A DNA stretch of 64,000 nt from JAGDMS01 sp050015455 (GCA_050015455.1 JBEKBJ010000001.1:1-64000), one strand, 5' to 3'; counted from the first letter of the stretch, positions 50,708 to 58,842 are shown. A program made the numbers and translations. The notes: generated by a model not told the origin, from the sequence alone.

Positions 50708-51721
50708 TTACCTGCTCGGTCCGTACAGCCGTGCCGCGTCTCGATGCAGCTGCGCCACCTCGTCCCGCAGGCTCTTCGGCTTGAGCACCTTGATCCACGG
50801 ACCGAACCCGAGGATCCAGTTGCGCAGCTCCTCCGTGCCACGCACGGTCATCGACAGGACCGCGGTCCCGTCACGACGATCCTCGAATCCCTGGCTGCGA
50901 TGGAGCCGCCGCGCCTTGAGATAAGCGACCGTCTCCGGATTCAAAATGTGTAGCTCCACGTTGGTAACCGTACCGTCCATGATGCCGAAGGTGCCGTCGG
51001 TGTACTCCTCCGGTGAGTAGCGGTCCGGGTACTCGAACTTCTCGCTGAGCTTCTCCGCCGAACGGATGCGCTCCACCGCGAGCGTGAGCACTTTGCGCGA
51101 CGGCTGGCTGCGGCCGATGAGATAGAGCCCGCCCCGGTACATCGCCAACGTGTACGGATCTAACTCGTGCACCTTGCCTTCACCCAGGAGCCCGCCGTAG
51201 TCGATGCGCAGCCGGTGCTGGTACACCAGGCACTGCACTATCACATCCAGCGTGTCGTCGAAGGCACGGTAGTCCTTCACCGTGAACGGCAGCGAATAGA
51301 ACTTCTTCGCGAAGTCAGCGAGCCGCAGGCGCTGTGCCTCGGGAAGGGCGCGGTACAGCCGCTCCCATAACCCTTCCACCCCTTCCTTCACCACGGTGCC
51401 GTCCAGGAACTGGAACACTGAGAGCGCGAAGTACAGGAAGGCGAGTTCGTACGCAGTGGACTCCTGCGCAGCAGCGCGGGGTGCCAGTTGCAGAAGGCGA
51501 CGGTCGCCACGCCGCACCACCTCGAGGAGGGGTTTCCCGGTTGCGTCGGTGAGTTCTCGGCGGCACACCGCCAGATACCGCAACAGCGTACGCTCCGATA
51601 TCCCGATCTCGTCCTGAATCGCTTCGAGAGTCCACCCGCGCGGGCGCGAGGACAACTCGTGCACAATCCGGGCGAGGCGTGTTGCGGCTCCGTAGGTAGG
51701 TGTTCGGCGCTGTTTGCCCAT
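50708..51721 (-). CDS. WYL-domain transcriptional regulator
   Basis: A 337-residue regulator. The N-terminal winged helix (TRLARIVHELSSRPRGWTLEAIQDEIGISERTLLRYLAVCR) is followed by a WYL domain at about 170-260 (HRLRIDYGGLLGEGKVHELDPYTLAMYRGGLYLIGRS, VERIRSAEKLSEKFEYPD) and a C-terminal WCX-like extension. WYL proteins often control DNA-damage or phage-defence genes. It diverges from the ClpP-fold protease gene with 147 bases between the starts and has its own promoter with a palindrome in the leader. Start ATG at 51721 with AGGGAG upstream. Confidence 0.85.
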   Translation of the reverse strand: MGKQRRTPTYGAATRLARIVHELSSRPRGWTLEAIQDEIGISERTLLRYLAVCRRELTDATGKPLLEVVRRGDRRLLQLAPRAAAQESTAYELAFLYFALSVFQFLDGTVVKEGVEGLWERLYRALPEAQRLRLADFAKKFYSLPFTVKDYRAFDDTLDVIVQCLVYQHRLRIDYGGLLGEGKVHELDPYTLAMYRGGLYLIGRSQPSRKVLTLAVERIRSAEKLSEKFEYPDRYSPEEYTDGTFGIMDGTVTNVELHILNPETVAYLKARRLHRSQGFEDRRDGTAVLSMTVRGTEELRNWILGFGPWIKVLKPKSLRDEVAQLHRDAARLYGPSR

Positions 51722-51730
51722 GGCAGCTCC

Positions 51731-51747
51731 CTGTCAACCGTTGTCAG
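51731..51747. promoter_or_regulatory. palindromic operator candidate for the WYL regulator
   Basis: CTGTCAACCGTTGTCAG has half-sites CTGxCAAC and GTTGxCAG in perfect inversion around a central base. It lies just downstream of the predicted transcription start of the WYL gene, where binding would block its own expression. Confidence 0.45.
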
Positions 51748-51756
51748 TCCCCGCTG

Positions 51757-51786
51757 ATTATAGATGCACTGGTCAGTTCGAGACAA
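51757..51786 (-). promoter_or_regulatory. promoter of the WYL regulator gene
   Basis: Reading leftwards, TTGTCT (51786-51781) is 18 bases from a perfect TATAAT (51762-51757). Transcription would begin near 51750, giving a leader of about 29 bases that holds the palindrome and the AGGGAG ribosome binding site. Confidence 0.5.
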
Positions 51787-51868
51787 GGCTCGGCTGGTCA
51801 TGGTCCCGCCGCTTCCCCGAACCGGTGGTGGGCATTCGTCAACCCTCAGCAGAAGGAGGCGCAAATTG

Positions 51869-52771
51869 GTGACGCAGACTACAACCCTGGCTAATGTGGA
51901 GCAGATCCCGCGCGGTGAGGAGCTCCCGCCGCTGATCGGGGCCGCGGCCCAGCTGGCCCGGGCACGGCAACGACCCTGTCTGCTGTTTATCGTGCCCGAG
52001 ATCCGTCGCGACTGCGTCCCGGCGGTCCGGGATGCGATCAAAGACACCGCCCACAAGGAGGTGGACCTCGTCGTACACAGCAATGGCGGCGATATCCACG
52101 CCGCCTACATCGTGGCGCGGCAGATCAAGCGCCGGTGTGAGCGCGTAACCGTGTTCGTGCCGCTGCGAGCTGGGAGCGCGGCAACGCTCCTGTGCCTGAT
52201 CGGTGATGAACTGGTCCTCGGCAGCCTCGGTGAGCTGGGACCACTGGATGGACAGTATCAGCCACCCCAATTGACCGATGCATCGGCAGACACCTCAAGC
52301 CTGATCCCGTTCCGAGCGCTGGAGCAACTGAACAGGAGTGTCGCGATGATGTTCGATACGCTCGTCGAGCGATTTGTCGGTGTGGTCCATCTGAAAGCAT
52401 CGGAGGCGTGCGCTCAGGCGTCGCAGCTGACGAGCGCCGTCTTTGCGCCGCTGTACACCCAGATCCATCCACGAGTGCTGGCGGAAAATGCGCGCGGGCT
52501 AGAGCTGGGCATGGCACATGCCGATCGCCTGCTCCGCCGATATCGCCCAACGCTTGCGGAAGCGGGCCGTGGCGAATTGATCAACACGCTGGTTAACGGA
52601 TATCCGTGCCACTGTTTCCCACTCGATTATGAGGAGCTGGAGGAGCTGAGCTTACCGGTGCGGCCACCGACTCCGAACGAGGAAGTGGCATTGGAGGCGA
52701 TTGCGGTGGCGCTTTCGGAGGGCAAGTCGGAAGCGGAGAGGATGATCAGGGTGGTTGGTGCGGAGGGATGA
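51869..52771 (+). CDS. ClpP-fold serine protease of the SDH-proteinase family
   Basis: A 300-residue protein resembling the serine dehydrogenase-proteinase (SppA/ClpP-fold) family. The core VDLVVHSNGGDIHAAYIVARQI is followed by the nucleophile Ser in RAGSAATLLCLIGDELVLGSLGELGPLD. A helical C-terminal region (VFAPLYTQIHPRVLAENARGLELGMAHADRLL) and an acidic end follow. There is no signal peptide or membrane span, so it would be cytosolic. The GTG at 51869 (or TTG at 51866) follows AAGGAGG at 51853-51859. It diverges from the WYL regulator, which probably controls it. Confidence 0.8.
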   Translation: MTQTTTLANVEQIPRGEELPPLIGAAAQLARARQRPCLLFIVPEIRRDCVPAVRDAIKDTAHKEVDLVVHSNGGDIHAAYIVARQIKRRCERVTVFVPLRAGSAATLLCLIGDELVLGSLGELGPLDGQYQPPQLTDASADTSSLIPFRALEQLNRSVAMMFDTLVERFVGVVHLKASEACAQASQLTSAVFAPLYTQIHPRVLAENARGLELGMAHADRLLRRYRPTLAEAGRGELINTLVNGYPCHCFPLDYEELEELSLPVRPPTPNEEVALEAIAVALSEGKSEAERMIRVVGAEG

Positions 52772-52856
52772 GCTGACAAGGGCAGCTGCAAAGCTGATGT
52801 GTCGAACGCGGCGAGACGGTCCTCGACGGTCGAGGAGGATTTATGATCTGCTCGCA

Positions 52857-53537
52857 TCACCCCACCGCTCGCTTAACAGCGCCGACGAGGTGGTCGGCGA
52901 GGCGCGTCGGCTCCGGTAGCCGATACCGGGTCGCGCAGGCAAGGGCGATCCGCTGTGCGCCGGGCAGGTCGATCAGATGACCGACACTGACGAAGACCGG
53001 CTTGATACCGTCTTGCGTGCGCAGCACGCTGCCGATCACCGCGCCGTCGTCGAGCAACGGCGTGACCGAGCCGCGCCGTGATCCCGGCTCGCGATGCGTG
53101 CCTATGAGCCGGCTCTTGGCGCATCCGATTGCCGGTCGGTTGAGGATGACGCCGACGTGGCAGGCAATGCCGAAGCGCCGCGGATGGGCAAGGCCGTGAC
53201 CGTCATAGATGAGCACATCCGGCAGCGTGCGCAGCTGGCGCAGCGCGGCCAGCACCGCCGGACCCTCCCGGAACGAGAGCAACCACGGCACGTACGGGAA
53301 CGTCACCGGCCGCACGGCCACGTGCTGCTCGATGACCGTCCGCTCGCGCAGGTCCCACACCACGGCTGCCGCCAGACAACGCCGATCGTCACGCGAGAAC
53401 GCCGCGTCGAGTCCGGCGACGAGGCGCGGCGCGCCAGCGAGCGGCACCTGCCGCACCAGCGGCGCCAACCGTCGCTGGATGGCGCTCGCCTGAGTTGGAG
53501 TGACCGACCAACGGTGCGGCGCACGTGCAACGTCCAT
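52857..53537 (-). CDS. nfi: endonuclease V (deoxyinosine 3' endonuclease)
   Basis: A 226-residue repair nuclease that nicks DNA near deoxyinosine. Family motifs are present: the first catalytic Asp in VAGLDAAFSRDD, FPYVPWLLSFREGP with the catalytic Glu, and YDGHGLAHPRRFGIACHVGV with Asp and His. It also has the wedge-type PYVPGYL equivalent. Length is normal. Start ATG at 53537. It stands alone between the ClpP-fold protease and PilT-like genes. Confidence 0.92.
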   Translation of the reverse strand: MDVARAPHRWSVTPTQASAIQRRLAPLVRQVPLAGAPRLVAGLDAAFSRDDRRCLAAAVVWDLRERTVIEQHVAVRPVTFPYVPWLLSFREGPAVLAALRQLRTLPDVLIYDGHGLAHPRRFGIACHVGVILNRPAIGCAKSRLIGTHREPGSRRGSVTPLLDDGAVIGSVLRTQDGIKPVFVSVGHLIDLPGAQRIALACATRYRLPEPTRLADHLVGAVKRAVG

Positions 53538-53835
53538 CGCCGTCTCCGCTACGGCGACCTCGCCGGCAGCTGTTTGAAGCGGCGGGCGTCATCCCACATG
53601 GACGTTTTGTTGAAGCGCACCCAGGAGTGCTCGAGCCGCGCACCATCCGCAACAGCCCATATGGATCGCTTGCGGCTCATCCCCGAGACCCCTTAGCCCG
53701 AATGGTGAATGGATGCACGTGTCCGCCAACGCCATTCGGTTCCGAGCGAAAAGTCGCGCCAGATGCATTTCCGCTTGGCAAGACGGCCTGGAGGCTGTAA
53801 ACGTGGGGTGAATAAACCCGGTAAAGGGGGTAGCC

Positions 53836-54945
53836 GTGCAGCTCGAACGGATTCTTCAAGAGGCAGTGGAGCTGGGAATCTCGGATGTGTTGCTGAAAGA
53901 CGGCAACCCGCCGCTGTTCCGGGTTCGCGGTGAGTTTGTGCCGATGGAGGATGCGGAGCCGCTCACACAACAGGAGCTGCAAGCGGCACTGACGCGGTTC
54001 CTCGTTGACGATGCGCAACGCATGCGCTTCCTGACGGAACGCTGCGCTGACCTTGCCTTTGGGGAACCCGACCTCGGCCGGTTCCGGATCAACGCCTACC
54101 GCCAGCGTGGAAAAGTCGCGATCGCCGTGCGGGTGATTCCCGCCACCATCCCCGAATTCAGCGGCCTGAATCTACCGCCGATCGTCGAGCGGCTCGCCAG
54201 TGAACGGCGTGGGATGATTCTGGTCACCGGACCCACCGGGAGCGGAAAGACCACGACGCTCGCAGCCATCATCGGGCACATCAATCGGGAGAGCGCGCGT
54301 CACATCATCACTATCGAGGACCCGATCGAGTACGTGCACCAAGACGAACGCGCGGTGATCTGTCAGCGCGAGATCGGTGCGGACGTGGACAGCTTTGCGG
54401 CGGCGCTGCGCGTAGCGCTGCGGCAGATTCCCGACGTCATCATGCTCGGGGAGATGCGCGACCCCGAGACGATCGAGACGGCGCTGCAAGCCGCGGAGAC
54501 CGGCCATCTGGTGCTGAGCACGCTGCACACCATCGACGTGCCCGAAACGATCAGCCGCATCGTGAGCAGTTTTCCGGAGTACAAGCGTGATCAGGTCCGT
54601 GTCGTCCTCGCGAATGTCATCAAGGGTGTGGTTTGCCAGCGCTTGGTGCCGACCGCCAGCGGGACTGGGATGGTGCCGGCGGTGGAAGTGATGGTCAGCA
54701 GCGCCAGGGTCCGCGAATACATCGAGGCCGATCGCATCCGCGATCTCCACCAGGTGATCGAGCAGGGGCAGGCGTACGGCATGCAGACCTTTGATCAGTC
54801 GCTCCTGAGCCTCCTGCAAGCCAATCTCATCGCTTACGAAGAAGCCTTGCAGCATTGCAGCAGCCCAACAGACTTAGAGCGCGCTGCCAGCGGCCTCGAC
54901 ACGGCAAAGTTTGGAACGCTTAGCAGCTTGGACGAACAGCGCTAG
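53836..54945 (+). CDS. pilT: PilT/PilU-type retraction ATPase
   Basis: A 369-residue type IV pilus motor ATPase. An N-terminal PAS-like domain (ISDVLLKDGNPPLFRVRGEFVP) leads to Walker A GPTGSGKTTT, the Asp box ITIEDPIEYVH, Walker B VIMLGEMRD and the His box AAETGHLVLSTLHT. The C-terminal part has AQRLVP-like CQRLVPT. Members hydrolyse ATP to pull pili back. No other pilus gene is nearby, so it may be a stand-alone paralogue (PilU-like). Start GTG at 53836 after GGGGGTAG. Confidence 0.9.
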   Translation: MQLERILQEAVELGISDVLLKDGNPPLFRVRGEFVPMEDAEPLTQQELQAALTRFLVDDAQRMRFLTERCADLAFGEPDLGRFRINAYRQRGKVAIAVRVIPATIPEFSGLNLPPIVERLASERRGMILVTGPTGSGKTTTLAAIIGHINRESARHIITIEDPIEYVHQDERAVICQREIGADVDSFAAALRVALRQIPDVIMLGEMRDPETIETALQAAETGHLVLSTLHTIDVPETISRIVSSFPEYKRDQVRVVLANVIKGVVCQRLVPTASGTGMVPAVEVMVSSARVREYIEADRIRDLHQVIEQGQAYGMQTFDQSLLSLLQANLIAYEEALQHCSSPTDLERAASGLDTAKFGTLSSLDEQR

Positions 54946-55322
54946 CAGCGGTTCCGGATAAAGATCAATGCCGGTAGGTTGAGGCAGTGGCGTCGGCGGG
55001 CGTCCTCCGACGGCTGCTGAGCCGGCGCGGCCTCCTCAGGGCGGGCAGTTCTATGTTGTTGCAGAGGGACACATCCCCCGCTCACCCTGGGCTACTAGAT
55101 CCTAGAATCGTCGCGTGGCGCGAAGATCTGTTGTAACTGTCGGGACCCTCGCCCGCGCGTTTTTTCAGCCCGGGAGAGGGCAGAATCTTTGAGTCGACAG
55201 TTGGGTTGCGGGCGAAACCCGCGCTGAAGAGGCGCCGTCTTTTTCAGGCGCCGTCTCAAAGGGTGCGCTCTTGGCAGTCTCTCGCTTAACTTACATACGA
55301 GCCTAGACGAAAGGATAATGTC
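54946..55322. other. intergenic region with hairpins and a short direct repeat
   Basis: No gene seen. GCGGG/CCCGC forms a hairpin with loop CGAAA at 55208-55222. GGCGCCGTCT occurs twice, at 55231-55240 and 55247-55256, each containing the self-complementary GGCGCC and separated by a T-tract, so it could act as a terminator or attenuator. A purine-rich GAAAGGA precedes the next start. Confidence 0.45.
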
Positions 55323-56549
55323 ATGGCAATCGACTTCAGCTTTCCTCCAGAGATCGACGCGCTGCGCTTGAAGGTGCGCGACTTCATCGCGCAGGTCGTG
55401 CGGCCTGCCGAGGCGCGCATCGCCGAGCGGGAGGGCGACCGCCGTTTCCTCATCCAGTCGATCATCGAGATGCGCGTGGCGGCCCACGACTGGGGCCTGT
55501 GGCTGCCGCACATGCCGAAGGACTACGGCGGCATGGGGCTCGGGCACGTCGCCATGGCGGCTGTGTCGGCGGAGGCCGCCAAATCCGCCTTCGGGCCGTA
55601 CGCGCTCAACGCGCAGGCGCCCGACGAAGGCAACATGCACACGCTGCTGCACTGGGCCAACGAGGCGCAGAAGGGGAAATACCTGCGGCCGCTATGCGAT
55701 GGCTATGCCCGCTCCTGCTTCGCCATGACGGAGCCCGAGGTCGCCGGCTCTGACCCGACTCTGATCCAGACACGCGCGGTCCTCGAAGGGGACGACTGGA
55801 TCATCAACGGCCACAAGTGGTTCATTTCCGGCGCCAGCGGCGCCAAGTTCGCCATCCTCATCGCGCGCACGGAAGACAACCCTGAGATCCCGCAGGCGGC
55901 GAACACGGCCTTCCTCGTCGACTTGCCGGCGAAAGGATGGAACGTCGTGCGGGACGTCCTGACCATGGCCGGCCACCACAACCACGCGGAGATCCGTATC
56001 GAGAACCTGCGCGTGCCGAGGGAAAACATGCTCGGCAAGCGGGGGCAGGGGCACCTGCTCGGGCAGGCGAGGCTGGGGCCGGCGCGCTTAGCGCACTGCA
56101 TGCGCTGGATCGGTCAGGCTGAGGTGGCGCTCGACATGATGGTGGACCGAGCGCTCAACCGTTTCGCCCACGGCTCGCTGCTCGCCGACAAGCAGGGCAT
56201 CCAGTGGATGATCGCCGACTCGGCCATCGAGCTGTACCAGTGCAAGCTCATGGTGCTGCACGCCGCCTACAAGGTCGACTGCGGCGAAGATTTTCGCAGC
56301 GAGGTGTCGATGGCGAAGCACTTCGTCGCCAACTCGCTCAACCGCATCGTCGACCGCGCCATGCAGGTGCACGGGGCGCTCGGCTACTCGCTCGACACGC
56401 CGCTTGCGATGATGGCGCAGCACGCGCGCTGGGCACGCTTCGCCGACGGGGCCGACGAGGTGCACCAATGGCGTATCGCCCAACGCACCATCGACGCCTA
56501 CAAGCGCGACAAGTCGACGCGCGCGGCGACGGGGAATCTGCCGCTGTGA
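55323..56549 (+). CDS. acyl-CoA dehydrogenase
   Basis: A 408-residue flavin enzyme that oxidises acyl-CoA to enoyl-CoA. Recognised blocks are CFAMTEPEVAGSDPTLIQTRAV (flavin and substrate loop), INGHKWFISGAS, ILIARTEDNPE, and VSMAKHFVANSLNRIVDRAMQVHGALGYS. The closing block is RFADGADEVHQWRIAQRTI, with the usual Glu region. It is full length. Two decayed copies of its segment near VSMAKHFVANSLNRIVDRAMQV lie 1-1.7 kb downstream. Start ATG at 55323 after GAAAGGA. The chain-length specificity cannot be told. Confidence 0.92.
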   Translation: MAIDFSFPPEIDALRLKVRDFIAQVVRPAEARIAEREGDRRFLIQSIIEMRVAAHDWGLWLPHMPKDYGGMGLGHVAMAAVSAEAAKSAFGPYALNAQAPDEGNMHTLLHWANEAQKGKYLRPLCDGYARSCFAMTEPEVAGSDPTLIQTRAVLEGDDWIINGHKWFISGASGAKFAILIARTEDNPEIPQAANTAFLVDLPAKGWNVVRDVLTMAGHHNHAEIRIENLRVPRENMLGKRGQGHLLGQARLGPARLAHCMRWIGQAEVALDMMVDRALNRFAHGSLLADKQGIQWMIADSAIELYQCKLMVLHAAYKVDCGEDFRSEVSMAKHFVANSLNRIVDRAMQVHGALGYSLDTPLAMMAQHARWARFADGADEVHQWRIAQRTIDAYKRDKSTRAATGNLPL

Positions 56550-56558
56550 GTTACCCTC

Positions 56559-56768
56559 TCAAGGGCTGACCCCGAATGTGGCGTGTTTCTCTTTCTTCGC
56601 TTCTTCAATGGACCGGTAACGGAATACCCCGGGGCGAGCGGAGCGAGACCTTCCCAGTTCACCGAGCCGCTTCATCCGTTCGAGAATGACCGGGTCGCCT
56701 GGAGTCGTCCACAGCGCCCGGCGCGCTTCTTCAAAGGTTCGAAACTTCTGCACCGGCATTTCACTCAT
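56559..56768 (-). CDS. small protein paired with a MNT-type nucleotidyltransferase
   Basis: A 69-residue basic protein whose ATG overlaps the end of the nucleotidyltransferase gene by eight bases. Sequence FRTFEEARRALWTTPGDPVILERMKRLGELG and FRYRSIEEAKKEK is typical of small partners encoded with such enzymes. I do not know a named family. It may be the toxin or the target of the nucleotidyltransferase. Confidence 0.65.
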   Translation of the reverse strand: MSEMPVQKFRTFEEARRALWTTPGDPVILERMKRLGELGRSRSARPGVFRYRSIEEAKKEKHATFGVSP

Positions 56769-57231
56769 CCTCGATGTGAAACTTGGCTTTCAAATCGAGC
56801 GCGTCGGCGCGATCGATCGGCCGGATCGTGTCACGCTTCATACGGTACAGCATTCGGGGTGTGGCAACCTTGACGCGAACGTCACCCACGGCGAGCGTTT
56901 CGCTTTCGATGTCGTCGAATCGAAACGCTTCACCAATTCGTGACACAAGGTCGATACAGAACCCATCCGGTGTCCCATAGCGAACGACGGCGTACTCACC
57001 TGCCAGATCTTCGGCGCGAATCTCCTCGATAGCAGGGTCTTGCCAGATGCGATGGAGCGCTTGGCGGAGGCGGCGTACGTTTTCAGGAGTCGGGGACACA
57101 AAGAGGTCGATATCTTCGGTGAAGCGGGGGATGCCATGCAGATTCACCGCCTGACCGCCGAAGAGAACGTAGTCGACGTTCTCACCGTTGAGAGCCTGAA
57201 CGATCTCCTTCAGCCGCTCGAAGGCATTCAT
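56761..57231 (-). CDS. nucleotidyltransferase (MNT/AbiEii-like)
   Basis: A 156-residue minimal nucleotidyltransferase. The active-site pattern is LFGGQAVNLHG followed by FTEDIDLFVSP (GG then DxD), with a third acidic residue in FCIDLVSRIGE. The C-terminal RADALDLKAKF helix fits DUF6036-like members. Antitoxins of this type transfer nucleotides onto partner proteins. The pair with the 69-residue gene looks like a toxin-antitoxin operon. Confidence 0.8.
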   Translation of the reverse strand: MNAFERLKEIVQALNGENVDYVLFGGQAVNLHGIPRFTEDIDLFVSPTPENVRRLRQALHRIWQDPAIEEIRAEDLAGEYAVVRYGTPDGFCIDLVSRIGEAFRFDDIESETLAVGDVRVKVATPRMLYRMKRDTIRPIDRADALDLKAKFHIEDE

Positions 57232-57281
57232 GCGTACCTTCTTCTAGTCCTGAATCGGTACGAAGCCAAACCGAGGCGTAA

Positions 57282-57423
57282 CGGCAGCGAGGTGTCCATG
57301 GCCCACCCCTCTTCTTCTCCCCTTGCCAAGGGGAGACACAGAGGGGTTGCCAACATGCTGAACCGGGTCGTCGACCGCGCCGTTCAGGTCCACTGGGCGC
57401 TCGGCTACTCGCTGGACACGCCC
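57282..57423 (+). pseudogene. acyl-CoA dehydrogenase fragment 1 interrupted by a hairpin element
   Basis: Reading GSEVSMAH, then the 41-bp element, then VANMLNRVVDRAVQVHWALGYSLDTP, the fragment matches acyl-CoA dehydrogenase residues SEVSMAK..VANSLNRIVDRAMQVHGALGYSLDTP of the intact gene at 55323. It stops abruptly on both sides. The element sits in frame at the codon following SMA. Confidence 0.8.
57306..57346. repeat. 41-bp palindromic element, copy 1
   Basis: Outer arms CCCCTCT and AGAGGGG enclose an inner stem CCCCTTG/CCAAGGGG, making a nearly perfect long hairpin. The same 41 bases recur exactly at 58061-58101. It lies inside an acyl-CoA dehydrogenase fragment. Such CCCCTTGCCAAGGGG palindromes are spread through many genomes as REP-like elements. 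Confidence 0.8.
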
Positions 57424-57534
57424 AGCACTTGGTCGATCGCATCCTCGAAGCGCATCTGTAGAAAGTCCAGGTGGTCCGAGACGAGCGAGAAGTACTTCCC
57501 CGCGACAGCGGGGTCGGGATCAACCAGCAGATAC

Positions 57535-57987
57535 CTATTCGGGCGCCTGCCTTGATGGCGTATTCTCGTCGACCGCAGCCGAAGTCCCGACCGCAGAAGT
57601 GCCCGAGCGTGCACATCCTCGTCGGCGGCGCGTATGCGCCAGGATCATACGCATGGGCTTGAGCGTGCGCTCGAACGGATTCAGAACCAATCCGAGCGTC
57701 TCCAGCGTGACCGTACCCAGCAGCGCTTCATCGTTGCGTTCACCGAGCACGATTGGGCTCGATGCCTCGACGCCGCCATACGAGAAGCGGCACTCCGACA
57801 CGCCGCGGCGGATGGTGGTGCCGTCCGCAAGCGAAAACTTGAGAGTGCGCTGCCGCTTGAGCTTAAGCGCGCGCCAAACACGCTGCGGTAATACCGAATA
57901 CACGGCGCCGCTGTCGACCAGGAACTCAACCGCCTGGCTTGACCCGCCATCGCGGCTGACTTCCATTTCGACACGAACGAGCCCCAT
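57535..57987 (-). CDS. retropepsin-like aspartyl protease
   Basis: A 150-residue single-domain aspartic protease. The active-site motif is FLVDSGAVYSVLP (Asp-Ser-Gly). The flap-region strand FSLADGTTIRRGV and the end motif VTLETLGLVLNPFERTL follow; all are usual for bacterial retropepsin-like proteins, which act as dimers. The basic tail after ILAHT is unexpected and may be out of frame. It lies between the two decayed acyl-CoA dehydrogenase fragments. Starts at the ATG at 57987; an upstream start is possible. A short frame below it (to 57405) reads YLLVDPDPAVAGKYF and looks like another fragment. Confidence 0.65.
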   Translation of the reverse strand: MGLVRVEMEVSRDGGSSQAVEFLVDSGAVYSVLPQRVWRALKLKRQRTLKFSLADGTTIRRGVSECRFSYGGVEASSPIVLGERNDEALLGTVTLETLGLVLNPFERTLKPMRMILAHTRRRRGCARSGTSAVGTSAAVDENTPSRQAPE

Positions 57988-58039
57988 ACACACCCTTACT
58001 GCCACCACTCAGGCAACGGAGCAAGCGCGCCGCGCTCAG

Positions 58040-58150
58040 CAGCAAAGTGTGGATGGCCTACCCCTCTTCTTCTCCCCTTGCCAAGGGGAGACACAGAGGG
58101 GTCGCCAACTGGCTCAATTGCATCGTCGACCGCGCCATCCGGGTGCGCGG
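58040..58150 (+). pseudogene. acyl-CoA dehydrogenase fragment 2 with the same hairpin element
   Basis: AGCAAAGTGTGGATGGCC, the 41-bp element, then CGCCAACTGGCTCAATTG and CATCGTCGACCGCGCCAT again match the acyl-CoA dehydrogenase segment SxVSMA..VANxLNxIVDRAM. It is shorter and more decayed than fragment 1, diverging after about 58140. The element is at the identical codon position. Confidence 0.7.
58061..58101. repeat. 41-bp palindromic element, copy 2
   Basis: Base-for-base the same as 57306-57346, with CCCCTCT/AGAGGGG outer arms and a CCCCTTG/CCAAGGGG core. It sits in the second acyl-CoA dehydrogenase fragment. Exact identity while the flanking fragment has diverged is notable. Confidence 0.8.
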
Positions 58151-58210
58151 CCCGGCCCGGCGAGCAGCCCGACTGTTGACCTAGTCTCTTGACCAGGTTA
58201 AGGTGGGGCT

Positions 58211-58444
58211 ATGAAGAGCATGCTGGTTTCCGATTTCAAGGCAAAGTGCATTGCTGTGCTCAAGGAAGTCCAACGGTCGGGAGAGCCGGTGCTGGTGACG
58301 TTGCGTGGTCGGCCGATGGCACGCGTTGAACCATTCGCCGACGCCGAGAAGCGTAAAGAGCTGGGGGCCCTGAAGGGCAGCATGCGCATCCGACGCGATC
58401 TCGTACGCAGCGACACCACTGCAGACTGGGAGATGCTGAAGTGA
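58211..58444 (+). CDS. Phd/YefM-type antitoxin
   Basis: A 77-residue antitoxin with the Phd fold: LVSDFKAKCIAVLKEVQRSGEPVLVTLRGRPMARVEPF is the family core that binds DNA; the C-terminal tail (IRRDLVRSDTTADWEMLK) would block the toxin. Its stop overlaps the VapC start by four bases. Confidence 0.87.
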   Translation: MKSMLVSDFKAKCIAVLKEVQRSGEPVLVTLRGRPMARVEPFADAEKRKELGALKGSMRIRRDLVRSDTTADWEMLK

Positions 58445-58842
58445 AGCTGTTGCTGGACACGCACGTGTGGATCTGGTCGCAGGAAGATCCGGGTCGACTC
58501 GGCCCGCAGACGAAGCGCCTCCTGGTCGCTGCGGAGCATGAGAATCATGTGTGCACGATTTCCACGTTGGAGTTGGCGCGCTTGGCGGCGACCGGCGCCG
58601 TGAGCGTGTCGATCGCGTTGCGCGAGTGGGTCGAGCGCGCGCTGCGCGCGATTCAGGCTCGAACGGTGCCGGTCTCCCATGAGATCGCGCTGGAAGCCTA
58701 CGCGCTACCCGAGCCGTTCCACAAGGATCCCGCCGACCGCCTCCTGGTCGCGGCGTCCCGCTGTCACCAGCTGACCGTGCTGACGGCGGACGAGCGGATT
58801 CTCACCTACCATGGCGTCCGCAGCCGGGACGCGCGGAGGTAA
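58441..58842 (+). CDS. VapC-type PIN-domain toxin
   Basis: A 133-residue PIN ribonuclease with active-site acids in KLLLDTHVWIWSQ, STLELARL, DPADRLLVAASR and TADERILTY. GTG at 58441 overlaps the antitoxin stop (GTGA). It appears intact and is about 125 bases upstream of purC. Confidence 0.88.
   Translation: MKLLLDTHVWIWSQEDPGRLGPQTKRLLVAAEHENHVCTISTLELARLAATGAVSVSIALREWVERALRAIQARTVPVSHEIALEAYALPEPFHKDPADRLLVAASRCHQLTVLTADERILTYHGVRSRDARR

Noticed and set aside
53538..53835. Possible small gene between nfi and the PilT-like gene
   Set aside because: Short frames here have no ribosome binding site or recognisable content; treated as intergenic.
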